Shown: in pieces, positions 33,070-40,930 of the stretch
How positions within the stretch are numbered: position 1 is the first letter of the stretch
How the letters are laid out: every line of letters begins with the position of its first letter
Origin: Hymenobacter sp. H14-R3
GTDB lineage: Bacteria; Bacteroidota; Bacteroidia; Cytophagales; Hymenobacteraceae
Direction of reading: 5' to 3'
Length of the DNA stretch: 64,000 nucleotides
NCBI RefSeq assembly: GCF_030063445.1
Contig: NZ_JASITD010000020.1
Location: 32,297-96,296, forward strand
Program-made: the position numbers and the translations under genes
Notes under the pieces: generated by a model
The model's database searches: none
What the model saw: only the letters and a program-made list of their open reading frames with translations
What the model was told of the DNA's origin: nothing

Positions 33070-33693
33070 ATGTCATTTATTTACCAGCTTGGATTACTTA
33101 CGCTACTGGCCGCCCCCGTGGCCGCGCAGGAAATCGCGCCTGCCGTAGCCCCTCGCCCGCCCGCTGTGCGCCTGCCGCCCACCAGCTTTAAGTCGGGTAC
33201 TTACCAGCTCCACAACAGCCGCGATTGGCAGCGCGCCAAGCTACTCTACGACGCGCACAGCCTGAGCGTGAGCAACGCTGACCACACCACGCAGTACCCC
33301 CTGGTATATCCCACCGACAGCGTGCGGGCGTTTGTAATCAGCCGCGACACGTTTTCGGTGGTGCGAGAGGTCGATATTCCGCGGCCCACCCAGCATTTCC
33401 CGAGCCTGATTGTACGACACCTGTACTGGCAGGCCGGTTTTCAAGTGGCTGAATACGTGTCCGTTATGCCGGCACCCGAGCCGCCAGTAGTTTATATTCT
33501 GCTTACGCAGGCCGGTAAGCTCAAGGCCGTGCTGCCACCCAATAATCTGCAGTTTCGGCTGGCTTTGTCGAAGGCCCTGAGTGACTACCCCACGCTCTCG
33601 CACCAACTGGAGCTGGACCCCAATATCATGCCCGAGCAATTACCCCAGCTGCTAACTGCTTACGGCAGCTGGAAAAATGCCGGCGGTAAGTAA
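33070..33693 (+). CDS. Secreted hypothetical protein, 207 residues
   Basis: Signal peptide MSFIYQLGLLTLLAAPVAAQ, cut after AAQ. A Pro/Ala-rich linker to about residue 36 leads into a compact domain rich in strands: FKSGTYQLHNSRDWQRAKLL, SVRAFVISRDTFSVVREVDI, then a small domain with VYILLTQAGKLKAVLPPNNL and a helix AYGSWKNAGGK at the end. It has no cysteines in the mature part and no membrane segment, so it is likely periplasmic. I do not recognise a family. It follows the small lipoprotein by 63 bases on the same strand and may be co-transcribed with it. Confidence 0.65.
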   Translation: MSFIYQLGLLTLLAAPVAAQEIAPAVAPRPPAVRLPPTSFKSGTYQLHNSRDWQRAKLLYDAHSLSVSNADHTTQYPLVYPTDSVRAFVISRDTFSVVREVDIPRPTQHFPSLIVRHLYWQAGFQVAEYVSVMPAPEPPVVYILLTQAGKLKAVLPPNNLQFRLALSKALSDYPTLSHQLELDPNIMPEQLPQLLTAYGSWKNAGGK

Positions 33694-33707
33694 ATGGCTC
33701 AGATAGA

Positions 33708-33738
33708 ACATTATGCTGCGTCCTACGCAGCGTAATGT
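33708..33738. repeat. Short perfect hairpin
   Basis: Arms ACATTATGCTGCGT and ACGCAGCGTAATGT with a 3-base loop, 14 bases after the secreted protein gene. No T-run, so it may be a weak terminator or mRNA-stabilising stem. Confidence 0.6.
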
Positions 33739-33838
33739 CCGCCTTATTGAATGGCTCGGCCGAAGCGAACGAGCTGCTGCGCGGGACTCAGCACGATGTT
33801 CAAATTCAATTAATTAACGAAGCTTGCTATTTTATCTT

Positions 33839-34246
33839 ATGCCCGAAAACTCACCCGAAACCACCGCCCTGCTGGCCGCCGCCGAGCAGGTGCGCCAGCA
33901 GCTGGGCCTGGCTGCCTACGACGCGGCCGCCGTGCTGGAGCTCGACCACTTTATTGAGGTGCAGCGCACCGAGCTGGCCCCCGGCTCGCCCGACCGCGCG
34001 GGGGTGGTAACGGCGCTGGGCTGCTTTTTGGGGCAGTGCCTGGTGAGCGCCTACCGCGCCGAGTGGGCCGCCGGCACCGACGGCAGCACGGGCGTGGGCC
34101 TGGCTAACCAACTTTTTTTTAACCCGTTTTATTTGGTCAATCAGCAGCTAAATAACGGGGAGGCAGCCTCGGTAGCGGTTTTTTTTCGGTCGGTGCCGCA
34201 GCGGCTGGTGGCGGCCAGCGGGGCGCGAAAGCGCTGGATTTCGTAA
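33839..34246 (+). CDS. Hypothetical protein, 135 residues, upstream of cmk
   Basis: Starts MPENSPETTALLAAAEQVRQ. No signal peptide or membrane helix. A helical N-terminal half (QLGLAAYDAAAVLELDHFIE) is followed by the small-residue segment VVTALGCFLGQCLVSAYRAE, then VGLANQLFFNPFYLVNQQLN and a basic end RLVAASGARKRWIS. This resembles small helical proteins seen near cmk but I cannot name a family. cmk starts 33 bases later, so the two are probably one transcript; a translation or nucleotide link is possible but unsupported. Confidence 0.6.
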   Translation: MPENSPETTALLAAAEQVRQQLGLAAYDAAAVLELDHFIEVQRTELAPGSPDRAGVVTALGCFLGQCLVSAYRAEWAAGTDGSTGVGLANQLFFNPFYLVNQQLNNGEAASVAVFFRSVPQRLVAASGARKRWIS

Positions 34247-34279
34247 TCTTGCGGGGCCTATGGCCGTTTCCGCGCGTTT

Positions 34280-34990
34280 ATGAAAAACCTCGTTATCGCC
34301 ATTGATGGCTACTCATCATGTGGCAAAAGCACTACTGCTAAGGCTGTTGCCGCTACGCTGCACTACGCCTACCTCGATACCGGGGCCATGTACCGGGGCG
34401 TTACCCTTTTCCTGCTCGAAAACGACATCGCCTTCGACGACATGGCGCGGGTAGAGCAGGCCCTGCGCGACGACATTCACATCAGCTTTAAGCGCAACCG
34501 CCGCACGGGCCGCAACGAGCTATGCCTGAACGATAAAATCAGGGAAGATGACATTCGCCAGATGCGGATTTCCAACTCCGTGAGCGAGGTGTCGGTGATT
34601 GCCCAGGTGCGCCACGCCATGGTGGCGCAGCAGCAGCGCATGGGCCGCAAGCGCGGCGTGGTGATGGATGGCCGCGACATCGGCACCACCGTTTTCCCCG
34701 ATGCCGAGGTGAAGATTTTTATGACCGCCGACGTTACCATCCGGGCCCAGCGCCGCCAGGAGGAGTTGGCTGCCAAGAATGAGCACGTATCGCTGGATGA
34801 GATTATCGAAAACCTGCGCAAGCGCGACCACATCGATTCGACCCGCGCCGAAAGCCCCCTGCGCCGCGCCTCCGACGCGGTGCTGCTCGATACCACGCAC
34901 ATCACCATCACCGAACAGGTTGATTTTGTGCTTGATAGCGTGTCATCGGCGCTGTTTATGGCCTACGCCCACAAGGTTAATCAGGCCTAG
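34280..34990 (+). CDS. cmk: Cytidylate kinase
   Basis: 236 residues, normal length. It phosphorylates CMP and dCMP with ATP. P-loop IAIDGYSSCGKSTTAKAVAA at residues 6-25, DTGAMYRGVTLFLLEN, RISNSVSEVSVIAQVRHAMV, VVMDGRDIGTTVFPDAEVKI with the CMP contact region, and RKRDHIDSTRAESPLRRASD, a standard Cmk signature. The TAG stop (34988-34990) is part of the CTAG target duplicated by the second IS element, which begins at the next base. Complete and apparently functional. Confidence 0.95.
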   Translation: MKNLVIAIDGYSSCGKSTTAKAVAATLHYAYLDTGAMYRGVTLFLLENDIAFDDMARVEQALRDDIHISFKRNRRTGRNELCLNDKIREDDIRQMRISNSVSEVSVIAQVRHAMVAQQQRMGRKRGVVMDGRDIGTTVFPDAEVKIFMTADVTIRAQRRQEELAAKNEHVSLDEIIENLRKRDHIDSTRAESPLRRASDAVLLDTTHITITEQVDFVLDSVSSALFMAYAHKVNQA

Positions 34991-35836
34991 AGCCTGTTAT
35001 GTACTGGTGAGCGGTTTGACGTGTCGCGCCAGCAGGATGCCGAGAAAAACGAGGAAGTGCAGTTGCTGCAAACTACTGGCGAGGCGTTCGTAATCGCGGA
35101 CCAGCCGGCGGGAACGACTCAGCCAGGCAAAGGTGCGCTCCACGACCCAGCGCCGGGGCAGGAGCACAAAACCCGTCTGCCCTTCAGGTTTTTTAACTAC
35201 CTGCAAGTCAATATCATGTACAGCCGCCGCGTATTCCGCCTCCTCCCCCGTATAGCCTTCATCCCCGAAGGCGACCTGCACGGTTTGGCCCGTCCGCTGC
35301 TGAACTTGCTGGCACAGTTCCCCCACTTGGGCCCGCTCCTGTTCGTTGGCCGGCGTGATGACCACACTCAGCAAGTGGCCCAGCGTATCGACGGCGATGT
35401 GGGCCGTGCTGCCCTTGCGCCGTTTGCCCCCGTTGTAGCCCGCCCGGTGGCCACTTTCCGGCGTGCTTTGCAGCACGCGCCCATCGAGGATAACAGCCGT
35501 GGGCGTGGCTGCCCGCTCCAGCAAAAGGCGCTGTAACTCGTTCAAATCGTGTACCATGTCTTCAAATACGCGGGCATCCCGCCAGCGCTGCCACTGCTGA
35601 TAAACCGTGGCCCACGGGGGCAGGTCGTGCGGCAGATAACGCCAGGGGCAGCCCGTGTGGGCCAGGTAACGCAAGCCGTTGAACAGGTCGCGCAAGGCAT
35701 AGTCCCGCTGGGGCGCGTCTTCGCGCATCAGCACCATATAGGGGGCTACAAAGGCCCACTCGTCATCATCTACATCACTGGGGTAGCTTCGAATAACTCT
35801 CATACCCTAATTTACGCACCAAGTGCATAACAGGCT
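34991..35836. mobile_element. IS5-family insertion sequence, 846 bp, inserted at the cmk stop codon
   Basis: Terminal inverted repeats AGCCTGTTATGTACT (34991-35005) and AGTGCATAACAGGCT (35822-35836), one mismatch in 15. CTAG stands on both sides (34987-34990 and 35837-35840) as the target duplication. It carries one intact transposase on the minus strand. It differs from the first IS in ends, target and transposase, so the two are separate elements. Confidence 0.9.
34997..35803 (-). CDS. IS5-family transposase
   Basis: 268 residues in a single frame. N-terminal DUF4096-like domain (SDVDDDEWAFVAPYMVLMRE; GLRYLAHTGCPWRYLPHDLP). DDE residues: first Asp in AVILDGRVLQS, second Asp in VAFGDEGYTGEEAEY, Glu in RRWVVERTFAWLSRSRRLVR followed by DYE. 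Nothing is missing, so it may be active. Its stop codon overlaps the inner part of the left terminal repeat, which is common for compact IS5 elements. Unlike the first IS it needs no frameshift. Confidence 0.93.
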   Translation of the reverse strand: MRVIRSYPSDVDDDEWAFVAPYMVLMREDAPQRDYALRDLFNGLRYLAHTGCPWRYLPHDLPPWATVYQQWQRWRDARVFEDMVHDLNELQRLLLERAATPTAVILDGRVLQSTPESGHRAGYNGGKRRKGSTAHIAVDTLGHLLSVVITPANEQERAQVGELCQQVQQRTGQTVQVAFGDEGYTGEEAEYAAAVHDIDLQVVKKPEGQTGFVLLPRRWVVERTFAWLSRSRRLVRDYERLASSLQQLHFLVFLGILLARHVKPLTST

Positions 35837-35877
35837 CTAGCCAACCCAGCGTGCCACCCAGGCAAGTTTCAGCTTGC

Positions 35878-36009
35878 GGGGCCGCCTGGCTGGGCCGCCG
35901 GCGCAAGCCGGCCGACCGGTTGTAGTTGGTTGGTTGTCGTTGACCGGCGCGGCTTGCGCAACGACAACCGGTCGGCCAGCTTGCGCCGGCGGACCAGCCA
36001 GGCGGCCCC
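35878..36009. repeat. GC-rich palindromic intergenic element, family E
   Basis: Arms of 46 bases, 35878-35923 and 35964-36009, complementary with few mismatches; the outer part reads GGGGCCGCCTGGCTGGGCCG and the inner end is ACCGGTTGT / ACAACCGGT. A smaller hairpin (GGTTGTCGTTG with CAACGACAACC) lies inside. It fills the space between the second IS and the SGNH gene. Confidence 0.85.
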
Positions 36010-36023
36010 TGACATTGGGGTAG

Positions 36024-36992
36024 CTAGGGCTGCGCGGGCAGCCGGGCAATGTCATCGGCCAAACGCTGCGTGAGTTGCGCAGCCGCCCCGCGGGTGAGGT
36101 GATTGCCGTCGTTGGTGGGGTAGGGCAGGGCGAGATAGTTGAGGTAGGGCACGCCCAGTGCGCGCGCCAGTAGCACCATAGCCTGGTCAAAATCAGGCTG
36201 ATACTGGCCCTCAATAGCGGCCATTTCGGGCCCAGTGGGCAGCCGCACCAGCACCACGCGGCCGTGCGGCTGGAGGTACTCAATCGTTTTGCGCAAGTAA
36301 TACAGGCGGCTGCTGGCCAGCCGGCTGCCAGCAGCCAGGGCGCGGTAAGTGGCCAGCTTTTCGGCGGTGCGGCGGCGCAGCAGCGGCAGGTTGGCGGTGG
36401 GGGGAGGCAGGGCTATTTCGAGCCAGCCATCGGGGTGCAGGCGCTCGACTACGTGGGCGGTGTCGGTGTTGAGCAGCAGCTGGTAGAAGGGCTTGTGCAG
36501 GTAGTGCGCCAGGTAGTCGAGGTTGGGGCTTTGGCTTACGCTGGCCACCTGGCTGACCATTGATTTGGCTTCGGGAAAAGCCGGGCCTGGGTCTTTAAGT
36601 AGCTGTTGGGGAGCGCGGTATTCTGGCTTGTTAGGCAGCGACAGCGACCATGGGTCAACGGCCAGTACGAACAGCCCGCGCCGCGTGCCGGGCGCCAGCT
36701 TGCGCGCAATGCTGCTGAGGTAGCCCGGCCCGTAGGGCGACTCTGCCAGCGTGAAGGCGTAGTTGAGCCACGGCCCTTCGTAGCGCGTGCCCAGCCGCGC
36801 CGCCAACTCGCTGGGCTTAATGGCCTGCGCCGCCCGCGAAGTGCCCAGCACCAGCGAGCCCGCCGGCGGCGCGGCAAACCGGGCGTAAAAAGCATCGACG
36901 TAGCCGCGCCGCAGCCCGGCCGCCAGGCCCAGCCCACCCAGCAGGCCCACGGCCCCCAGCAACAAACCCAGGCGAAGCAATAGCTTGAGCAT
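36024..36992 (-). CDS. Membrane-anchored SGNH-like protein (polysaccharide O-acylation partner)
   Basis: 322 residues. One N-terminal membrane anchor (LLRLGLLLGAVGLLGGLGLA), then an extracytoplasmic domain. SLVLGTSRAAQAIKPSELAA near residue 48 has the serine of the first SGNH block (GxSR form), and PYPTNDGNHLTRGAAAQL near 296 gives the D-x-x-H catalytic pair. The distance between them matches the fold. It starts 12 bases after the MBOAT gene ends, on the same strand, so the two are one operon. In known pairs the MBOAT carries an acyl group across the membrane and the SGNH partner transfers it to a sugar. The target here is unknown. Confidence 0.75.
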   Translation of the reverse strand: MLKLLLRLGLLLGAVGLLGGLGLAAGLRRGYVDAFYARFAAPPAGSLVLGTSRAAQAIKPSELAARLGTRYEGPWLNYAFTLAESPYGPGYLSSIARKLAPGTRRGLFVLAVDPWSLSLPNKPEYRAPQQLLKDPGPAFPEAKSMVSQVASVSQSPNLDYLAHYLHKPFYQLLLNTDTAHVVERLHPDGWLEIALPPPTANLPLLRRRTAEKLATYRALAAGSRLASSRLYYLRKTIEYLQPHGRVVLVRLPTGPEMAAIEGQYQPDFDQAMVLLARALGVPYLNYLALPYPTNDGNHLTRGAAAQLTQRLADDIARLPAQP

Positions 36993-37004
36993 AGCGACTC
37001 CCTT

Positions 37005-38471
37005 TTAAAATTGAAAGTAGATAAACTGGCTGCTGCCAAAAATACCGAAGTACAGCATGGCCAGCAGCAAGCCCGCGTAGCCCGCCCAGCGCCCCGCCGC
37101 CGGCCAGCCGGCCAGCCACGCGGCCACCGAGCCGCGCTCGGCGCGGTAGTCGCTGATTAGCAATAGCAACACCGCCCCGGCCGCCACCAGCAGCTCGGCC
37201 ACGTAGTGCCGGCCCAGGCCCGCCACTACCGCCGCGAGCTGGGCCGTGGGCAAGTGGCCCCAGCCCCGGAAGAGGTGCGTGGCAATGTAAAAGGCATCGG
37301 GTAGCGAGTTGGCCCGGAAAAAAATCCAGGCGAAGGCTACCAGGGCCAGCGTGCTGCCGGTGCCCAGCGCCCGCTGGAGGCCGGGGCGAGTGGGCAGGCC
37401 CAGCCGCTGGCCCAGGGCCGTGCGGGCGGGGGCCGTGAGGCTTTCCAGCACCAAGTACAGGCCGTGCAGGGCCCCCCAGAGCACAAACGTCCAACTGGCC
37501 CCGTGCCAGAGGCCGCTTAACAAGAAGACCAAGAACACGTTGAGCTGCGTGCGCGCCCGCCCAGCCCGGCTGCCCCCCAGCGGAATGTACACGTAATCGC
37601 GGAACCAGCCTGAGAGCGACATGTGCCAGCGCCGCCAAAAATCGCCCACCGACGTGGCCAGGTAGGGCTGCCGAAAATTGAGCACCAGGTGGTAGCCCAG
37701 CACCCGCGCCGTGCCGCGGGCCAGGTCGGTGTAGCCCGAAAAGTCGGCGTAAATCTGCCCCGTGAAGGCGGCCACGGCCAGCAGCAGCGGCAACCCCGCG
37801 AAGCGGTGCGGGTGGTCGAACACGGGGTTGGCGAGCAGGGCCAGGCGGTCGGCAATCACCACTTTTTTAAACATGCCCCAGGCCATGAGGCGCAGCCCGC
37901 TGGCCACCCGGCCGTAGTCGAAGGCGTGGCGCGCGCGCAGTTGCGGCAGCATTTGGCTTCCCCGCTCAATGGGGCCCGCCACCAGCTGCGGCCAGAAGGC
38001 CACGAAAAGCGCAAACCGCCCCAGGTTTTGCTCGGCGGGCAGCTTGCCCTGGTACACATCCACGATGTAGGCCACTGATTGAAACGTGTAGAACGACACG
38101 CCCACCGGCAGCGCCAGCGCCAGCGTGGGGCCCATAAAGGGCGCGTGCAGCAGCGCGGCCAGCTCGCCGGCCGCCGCCGCAAAGAAATTGAAGTACTTGA
38201 AAATGAATAGTGTACCCAGGTTGCTGGCCAGGCTCAGGTACAGCCAGGGCCGGCGCGCGGGCTTGGTAGCCAGCCGGCTCATGCGCACGCCGCTGAAGTA
38301 GTCGAGCAGCGTGGTGCCGGCCAGCAGCAGCCCGTAGGCGGGCTGCCAGCTGAGGTAGAAGTAGTAGCTCGTGGCCAGCAGCAGCGGCGCGCGCCCGCGC
38401 GCTGGCACGCCGAAGTACAGCCCGATAGCGACCGGAAAGAAAACGAGAAAGTGCAGCGAGTTAAACAGCAT
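37005..38471 (-). CDS. MBOAT family O-acyltransferase (AlgI-like)
   Basis: 488 residues with about 11 membrane segments. The start at 38471 (MLFNSLHFLVFFPVAIGLYF) is the standard opening of this family; any upstream extension is Arg/Pro-rich and not credible. Family signatures: YYFYLSWQPAYGLLLAG, VAGPIERGSQMLPQLR, YADFSGYTDLARGTARVLGY, RRWHMSLSGWFRDYVYIPLG, and the catalytic histidine in LSGLWHGASWTFVLWGALHG near residue 330. It moves acyl groups, usually acetyl, across the inner membrane for modification of an exopolysaccharide or peptidoglycan. Operon with the SGNH gene downstream. No sugar-synthesis cluster is nearby, so the acceptor is not indicated. Confidence 0.9.
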   Translation of the reverse strand: MLFNSLHFLVFFPVAIGLYFGVPARGRAPLLLATSYYFYLSWQPAYGLLLAGTTLLDYFSGVRMSRLATKPARRPWLYLSLASNLGTLFIFKYFNFFAAAAGELAALLHAPFMGPTLALALPVGVSFYTFQSVAYIVDVYQGKLPAEQNLGRFALFVAFWPQLVAGPIERGSQMLPQLRARHAFDYGRVASGLRLMAWGMFKKVVIADRLALLANPVFDHPHRFAGLPLLLAVAAFTGQIYADFSGYTDLARGTARVLGYHLVLNFRQPYLATSVGDFWRRWHMSLSGWFRDYVYIPLGGSRAGRARTQLNVFLVFLLSGLWHGASWTFVLWGALHGLYLVLESLTAPARTALGQRLGLPTRPGLQRALGTGSTLALVAFAWIFFRANSLPDAFYIATHLFRGWGHLPTAQLAAVVAGLGRHYVAELLVAAGAVLLLLISDYRAERGSVAAWLAGWPAAGRWAGYAGLLLAMLYFGIFGSSQFIYFQF

Positions 38472-38587
38472 GGGCCGGGGGTGGGCGGGTAAAGTTCGGC
38501 CCAAAGCCCGATGTGTGCCCGCGCCGCCTTGGCAAAGTGCCACGCCAGGATGCGATAATGCCTGCCCGCTGCCACCCACCGGCACCG

Positions 38588-38595
38588 TACCTTTG
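38588..38595 (+). promoter_or_regulatory. Bacteroidota -7 box for ispH (TACCTTTG)
   Basis: Exact TAnnTTTG match 44 bases before the ispH ATG. Confidence 0.6.
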
Positions 38596-38639
38596 TGGGC
38601 ACCGAACCCGCGGGCCTACCCGGGGGTTTAGTAGCTACT

Positions 38640-39530
38640 ATGCAGGTAACCATCGATAAAAACTCCGGCTATTGCTTCGGAGTGGAATTTGCCATTCAAA
38701 TGGCAGAGGATGAGCTGAACCACAGCGATAACCATACGCTATACTGTTTAGGTGATATCGTGCACAACCGCATGGAGGTGGAGCGCCTGCACCAGCGTGG
38801 CCTGCGCGTAATTGACCGCGAGCAGCTCGGTACCCTGCACGATTGCAAGGTGCTCATCAGGGCCCACGGCGAGCCGCCCGAAACCTACCAACTGGCCCTG
38901 CAAAACAACCTGGAGCTCATCGACGCCAGCTGCCCGGTGGTGCTCAAGCTCCAAAACCGGGTGAAGCACGCCTACGACGCCACCACCCGCGAAAACGGGC
39001 AGGTGGTGATATACGGCCAACCCGGCCACGCCGAGGTTATCGGCCTCACCGGCCAGACCCGCAATAATGCCATCATTGTGATGCACGAGGCTGACCTTGA
39101 GCAGATTGACTTTACCCGGCCCGTTACGCTGTTCAGCCAAACCACCAAGAGCACGGCCGGCTTCTACAAGATGAAGGCGCTCATGGAGGCCCGTATCGCG
39201 GCGGCCGGCGGCTCGCTGGAAAGCTTCGACGCCAACGACAGTATTTGCCGGCAGGTGAGCAACCGCGAGCCCCAGCTGGCTAATTTTGCCCGCGAGCACG
39301 ACGTTATCCTGTTCGTGAGCGGCCGCAAAAGCTCGAACGGCAAGGCCCTGTTTTCGGTGGTGAACGCGGTGAACACCCGCAGCTACTTCATTGAGAATGA
39401 GCAGGAAATAGACGAAGCTTGGTTTGAAGGCGCTACTTCCGTGGGCATTTGCGGCGCCACCAGCACGCCGCTCTGGCTGATGCGCCAGGTGGCCGACCGC
39501 GCCGAGGGCATTGGGGTGGTAGCAGCCTAG
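38640..39530 (+). CDS. ispH: 4-hydroxy-3-methylbut-2-enyl diphosphate reductase
   Basis: 296 residues, last step of the MEP isoprenoid pathway, yielding IPP and DMAPP through a [4Fe-4S] cluster. The three cluster cysteines are visible: NSGYCFGVEFA near residue 12, DASCPVVLKLQ near 98 and NDSICRQVSNREPQ near 203. Also IRAHGEPPE, VIYGQPGHAEVIGLTGQTRN, FSQTTKSTAGF and SVGICGATSTPLWLM. The start at 38640 puts the first cysteine at the normal place. In many Bacteroidota this gene adjoins cmk; here it is 3.6 kb away with an IS and the O-acylation pair between. Confidence 0.95.
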   Translation: MQVTIDKNSGYCFGVEFAIQMAEDELNHSDNHTLYCLGDIVHNRMEVERLHQRGLRVIDREQLGTLHDCKVLIRAHGEPPETYQLALQNNLELIDASCPVVLKLQNRVKHAYDATTRENGQVVIYGQPGHAEVIGLTGQTRNNAIIVMHEADLEQIDFTRPVTLFSQTTKSTAGFYKMKALMEARIAAAGGSLESFDANDSICRQVSNREPQLANFAREHDVILFVSGRKSSNGKALFSVVNAVNTRSYFIENEQEIDEAWFEGATSVGICGATSTPLWLMRQVADRAEGIGVVAA

Positions 39531-39560
39531 CTAATCGCTTACCCACTGATTGATAGCGAA

Positions 39561-40106
39561 TTAAGAAGCCGATATCGTGGCTATTTCCTGCTCGTACAGC
39601 CGCTTGCTTTCGGCATCGAACGCCACCAGCACTACTTCGTGGGGCCACTCGTGGGCCGCCAGCCACTGCTGCACCTCACGCACAGCCACGGCGGCAGCTT
39701 CCTGCTTGGGGTAGCCGTAAATGCCGGTGCTGATGCCAGGAAACGCAATGGAAGCCAGCTGGTTATCGGCGGCCAGGCGCAGGCTGTTGCGGTAGCAGCT
39801 GGCCAGTAGCGCGGGCTCGCCCTTGTGGCCGCCGTTCCAGACGGGCCCCACGGTGTGGATGACGTGCGCCGCCGGCAGCCGCCCCCCTGCGGTAATAACG
39901 GCCTCGCCCGTTTTGCAGCCGCCCTGCCGGGCCCGCACCTGCTGGCAGGCGGCCAATAATTCGGGGCCGGCGGCGCGGTGAATGGCCCCATCGACGCCCC
40001 CGCCGCCGAGCAGCGACGAATTAGCGGCGTTGACAATGGCCGTGGTGGTGAGCTTGGTAATGTCGCCCTGCACAACGCGCAGGCGGGGAGGAGTGGGGGC
40101 TTGCAT
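39561..40106 (-). CDS. Macro-domain protein (O-acetyl-ADP-ribose deacetylase type)
   Basis: 181 residues from the ATG at 40106 (MQAPTPPRLRVVQGDITKLT). Macro-domain signatures: VQGDITKLTTTAIVNAANSS, LLGGGGVDGAIHRAAG, the phosphate loop IAFPGISTGIYGYPKQEAAA, and the aromatic-containing helix at the end. Known relatives (YmdB type) hydrolyse O-acetyl-ADP-ribose or remove ADP-ribose from proteins. No ADP-ribosyltransferase or sirtuin is visible nearby, so the substrate is open. Upstream extension to 40259 would be a low-complexity leader. It is convergent with ispH, 30 bases apart. Confidence 0.88.
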   Translation of the reverse strand: MQAPTPPRLRVVQGDITKLTTTAIVNAANSSLLGGGGVDGAIHRAAGPELLAACQQVRARQGGCKTGEAVITAGGRLPAAHVIHTVGPVWNGGHKGEPALLASCYRNSLRLAADNQLASIAFPGISTGIYGYPKQEAAAVAVREVQQWLAAHEWPHEVVLVAFDAESKRLYEQEIATISAS

Positions 40107-40225
40107 AGGGCACAAATGAACGGCCGGGCGCGCATACCCCACGCTTCGGGCGGCGTTTGGGCGGGTTCGGGGTGCTGTTTGGGCGCTTCGGCAATGGGCA
40201 GTTGCACCAGGATGGGTCGATAAGG

Positions 40226-40233
40226 TACTTTTG
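40226..40233 (+). promoter_or_regulatory. Bacteroidota promoter for the 2TM gene (TACTTTTG with GTTG upstream)
   Basis: Exact TAnnTTTG match 34 bases before the ATG at 40268. A GTTG at 40201-40204 serves as -33 candidate with 21-base spacing. Confidence 0.5.
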
Positions 40234-40267
40234 ACCATCATCCTCAGCCACTTAACCACTCCCCGCC

Positions 40268-40573
40268 ATGCAGCCCTTCAGCCCCGCCTCCGCTCCCGCA
40301 TCCCTCCGCGAGCAGCGCCTGTGGCAAATTGCCCGCGCCCGCACCAAGTTTCAGGGCCACGTCCTGGTGTACCTCGTTATCAACCTGGGCCTGTGGCTGA
40401 TATGGGCTTTTGTGCCCGAGTCGCACCAGCGCCACGAGCTGCCCTGGCCCGTGTGGACCAGCCTGTTCTGGGGCATTGGCTTGGTGCTACAAGGCCTGGC
40501 CGCCTACAGCCACCTCAACGCCGGCGAGCGCACCCAGCGCGAGTACGAGCGCCTGCTGGCCGAGGATAATTAG
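40268..40573 (+). CDS. 2TM domain-containing membrane protein
   Basis: 101 residues. Two hydrophobic helices, FQGHVLVYLVINLGLWLIWA (~30-48) and VWTSLFWGIGLVLQGLAAYS (~62-81), joined by a short loop with ESHQRHELPWP. The family PF13239 (2TM domain) has this layout and the WP-x-W segment between helices. In some histidine kinases this domain is a membrane anchor; here it is alone. Both termini are charged and cytoplasmic by the positive-inside rule. Function unknown. Confidence 0.8.
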   Translation: MQPFSPASAPASLREQRLWQIARARTKFQGHVLVYLVINLGLWLIWAFVPESHQRHELPWPVWTSLFWGIGLVLQGLAAYSHLNAGERTQREYERLLAEDN

Positions 40574-40599
40574 AAAATCGGTTATTTAACAAGCAATTG

Positions 40600-40910
40600 T
40601 CCTTGCGCGCGCAACATTCTGCGCATTAAGCAGAGATGGAGCGCGGCAATCTTTCCTTTGTCATTAGCACAACAAGCGTTTGCCAGCAGGCGGCCGCTGC
40701 TAACCGAAGCAAGGATTGCCGCGCTCTACTGCGTTGCACTCGCAAGGATAAGTACCTTAGGGCTTACGCAAAACGTTTGTCAGTGCGAGCGAAGCGTGGC
40801 AATAGCATCAGAACGATACCAGAACGATGACGCGTGGGTTTCGTTCTGGTACGATTGCCGCGCTCCACCTCTGCTTAATGCGCAGAATGTTGCGCTCGTA
40901 AGGACAAACG
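40600..40910. repeat. Composite family A palindromic region (rearranged or nested copies)
   Basis: The outer arms, 40600-40655 and 40852-40910, contain TGGAGCGCGGCAATC and GATTGCCGCGCTCCA and an extra segment ATTCTGCGCATTAAGCAGAG not present in the other copies. A separate canonical-type arm (AAGGATTGCCGCGCTCTACT, 40710 on) lies inside, with a second A/T and GAACG hairpin near 40810-40850. So at least two family A elements have inserted into or recombined with each other. It occupies nearly all of the gap between the 2TM and protease genes. Confidence 0.75.
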
Positions 40911-40930
40911 ATTATTCTAATCCGAGCCAC

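Noticed and set aside
24759..35836. The two IS elements as ends of a composite transposon
   Set aside because: Their terminal repeats, target duplications and transposases differ, and the region between is housekeeping genes (sucD, cmk, ade).
35837..36283. Open frame extending through the family E palindrome on the minus strand
   Set aside because: It is out of frame with the SGNH gene and consists of the palindrome's translation; no conserved motif.
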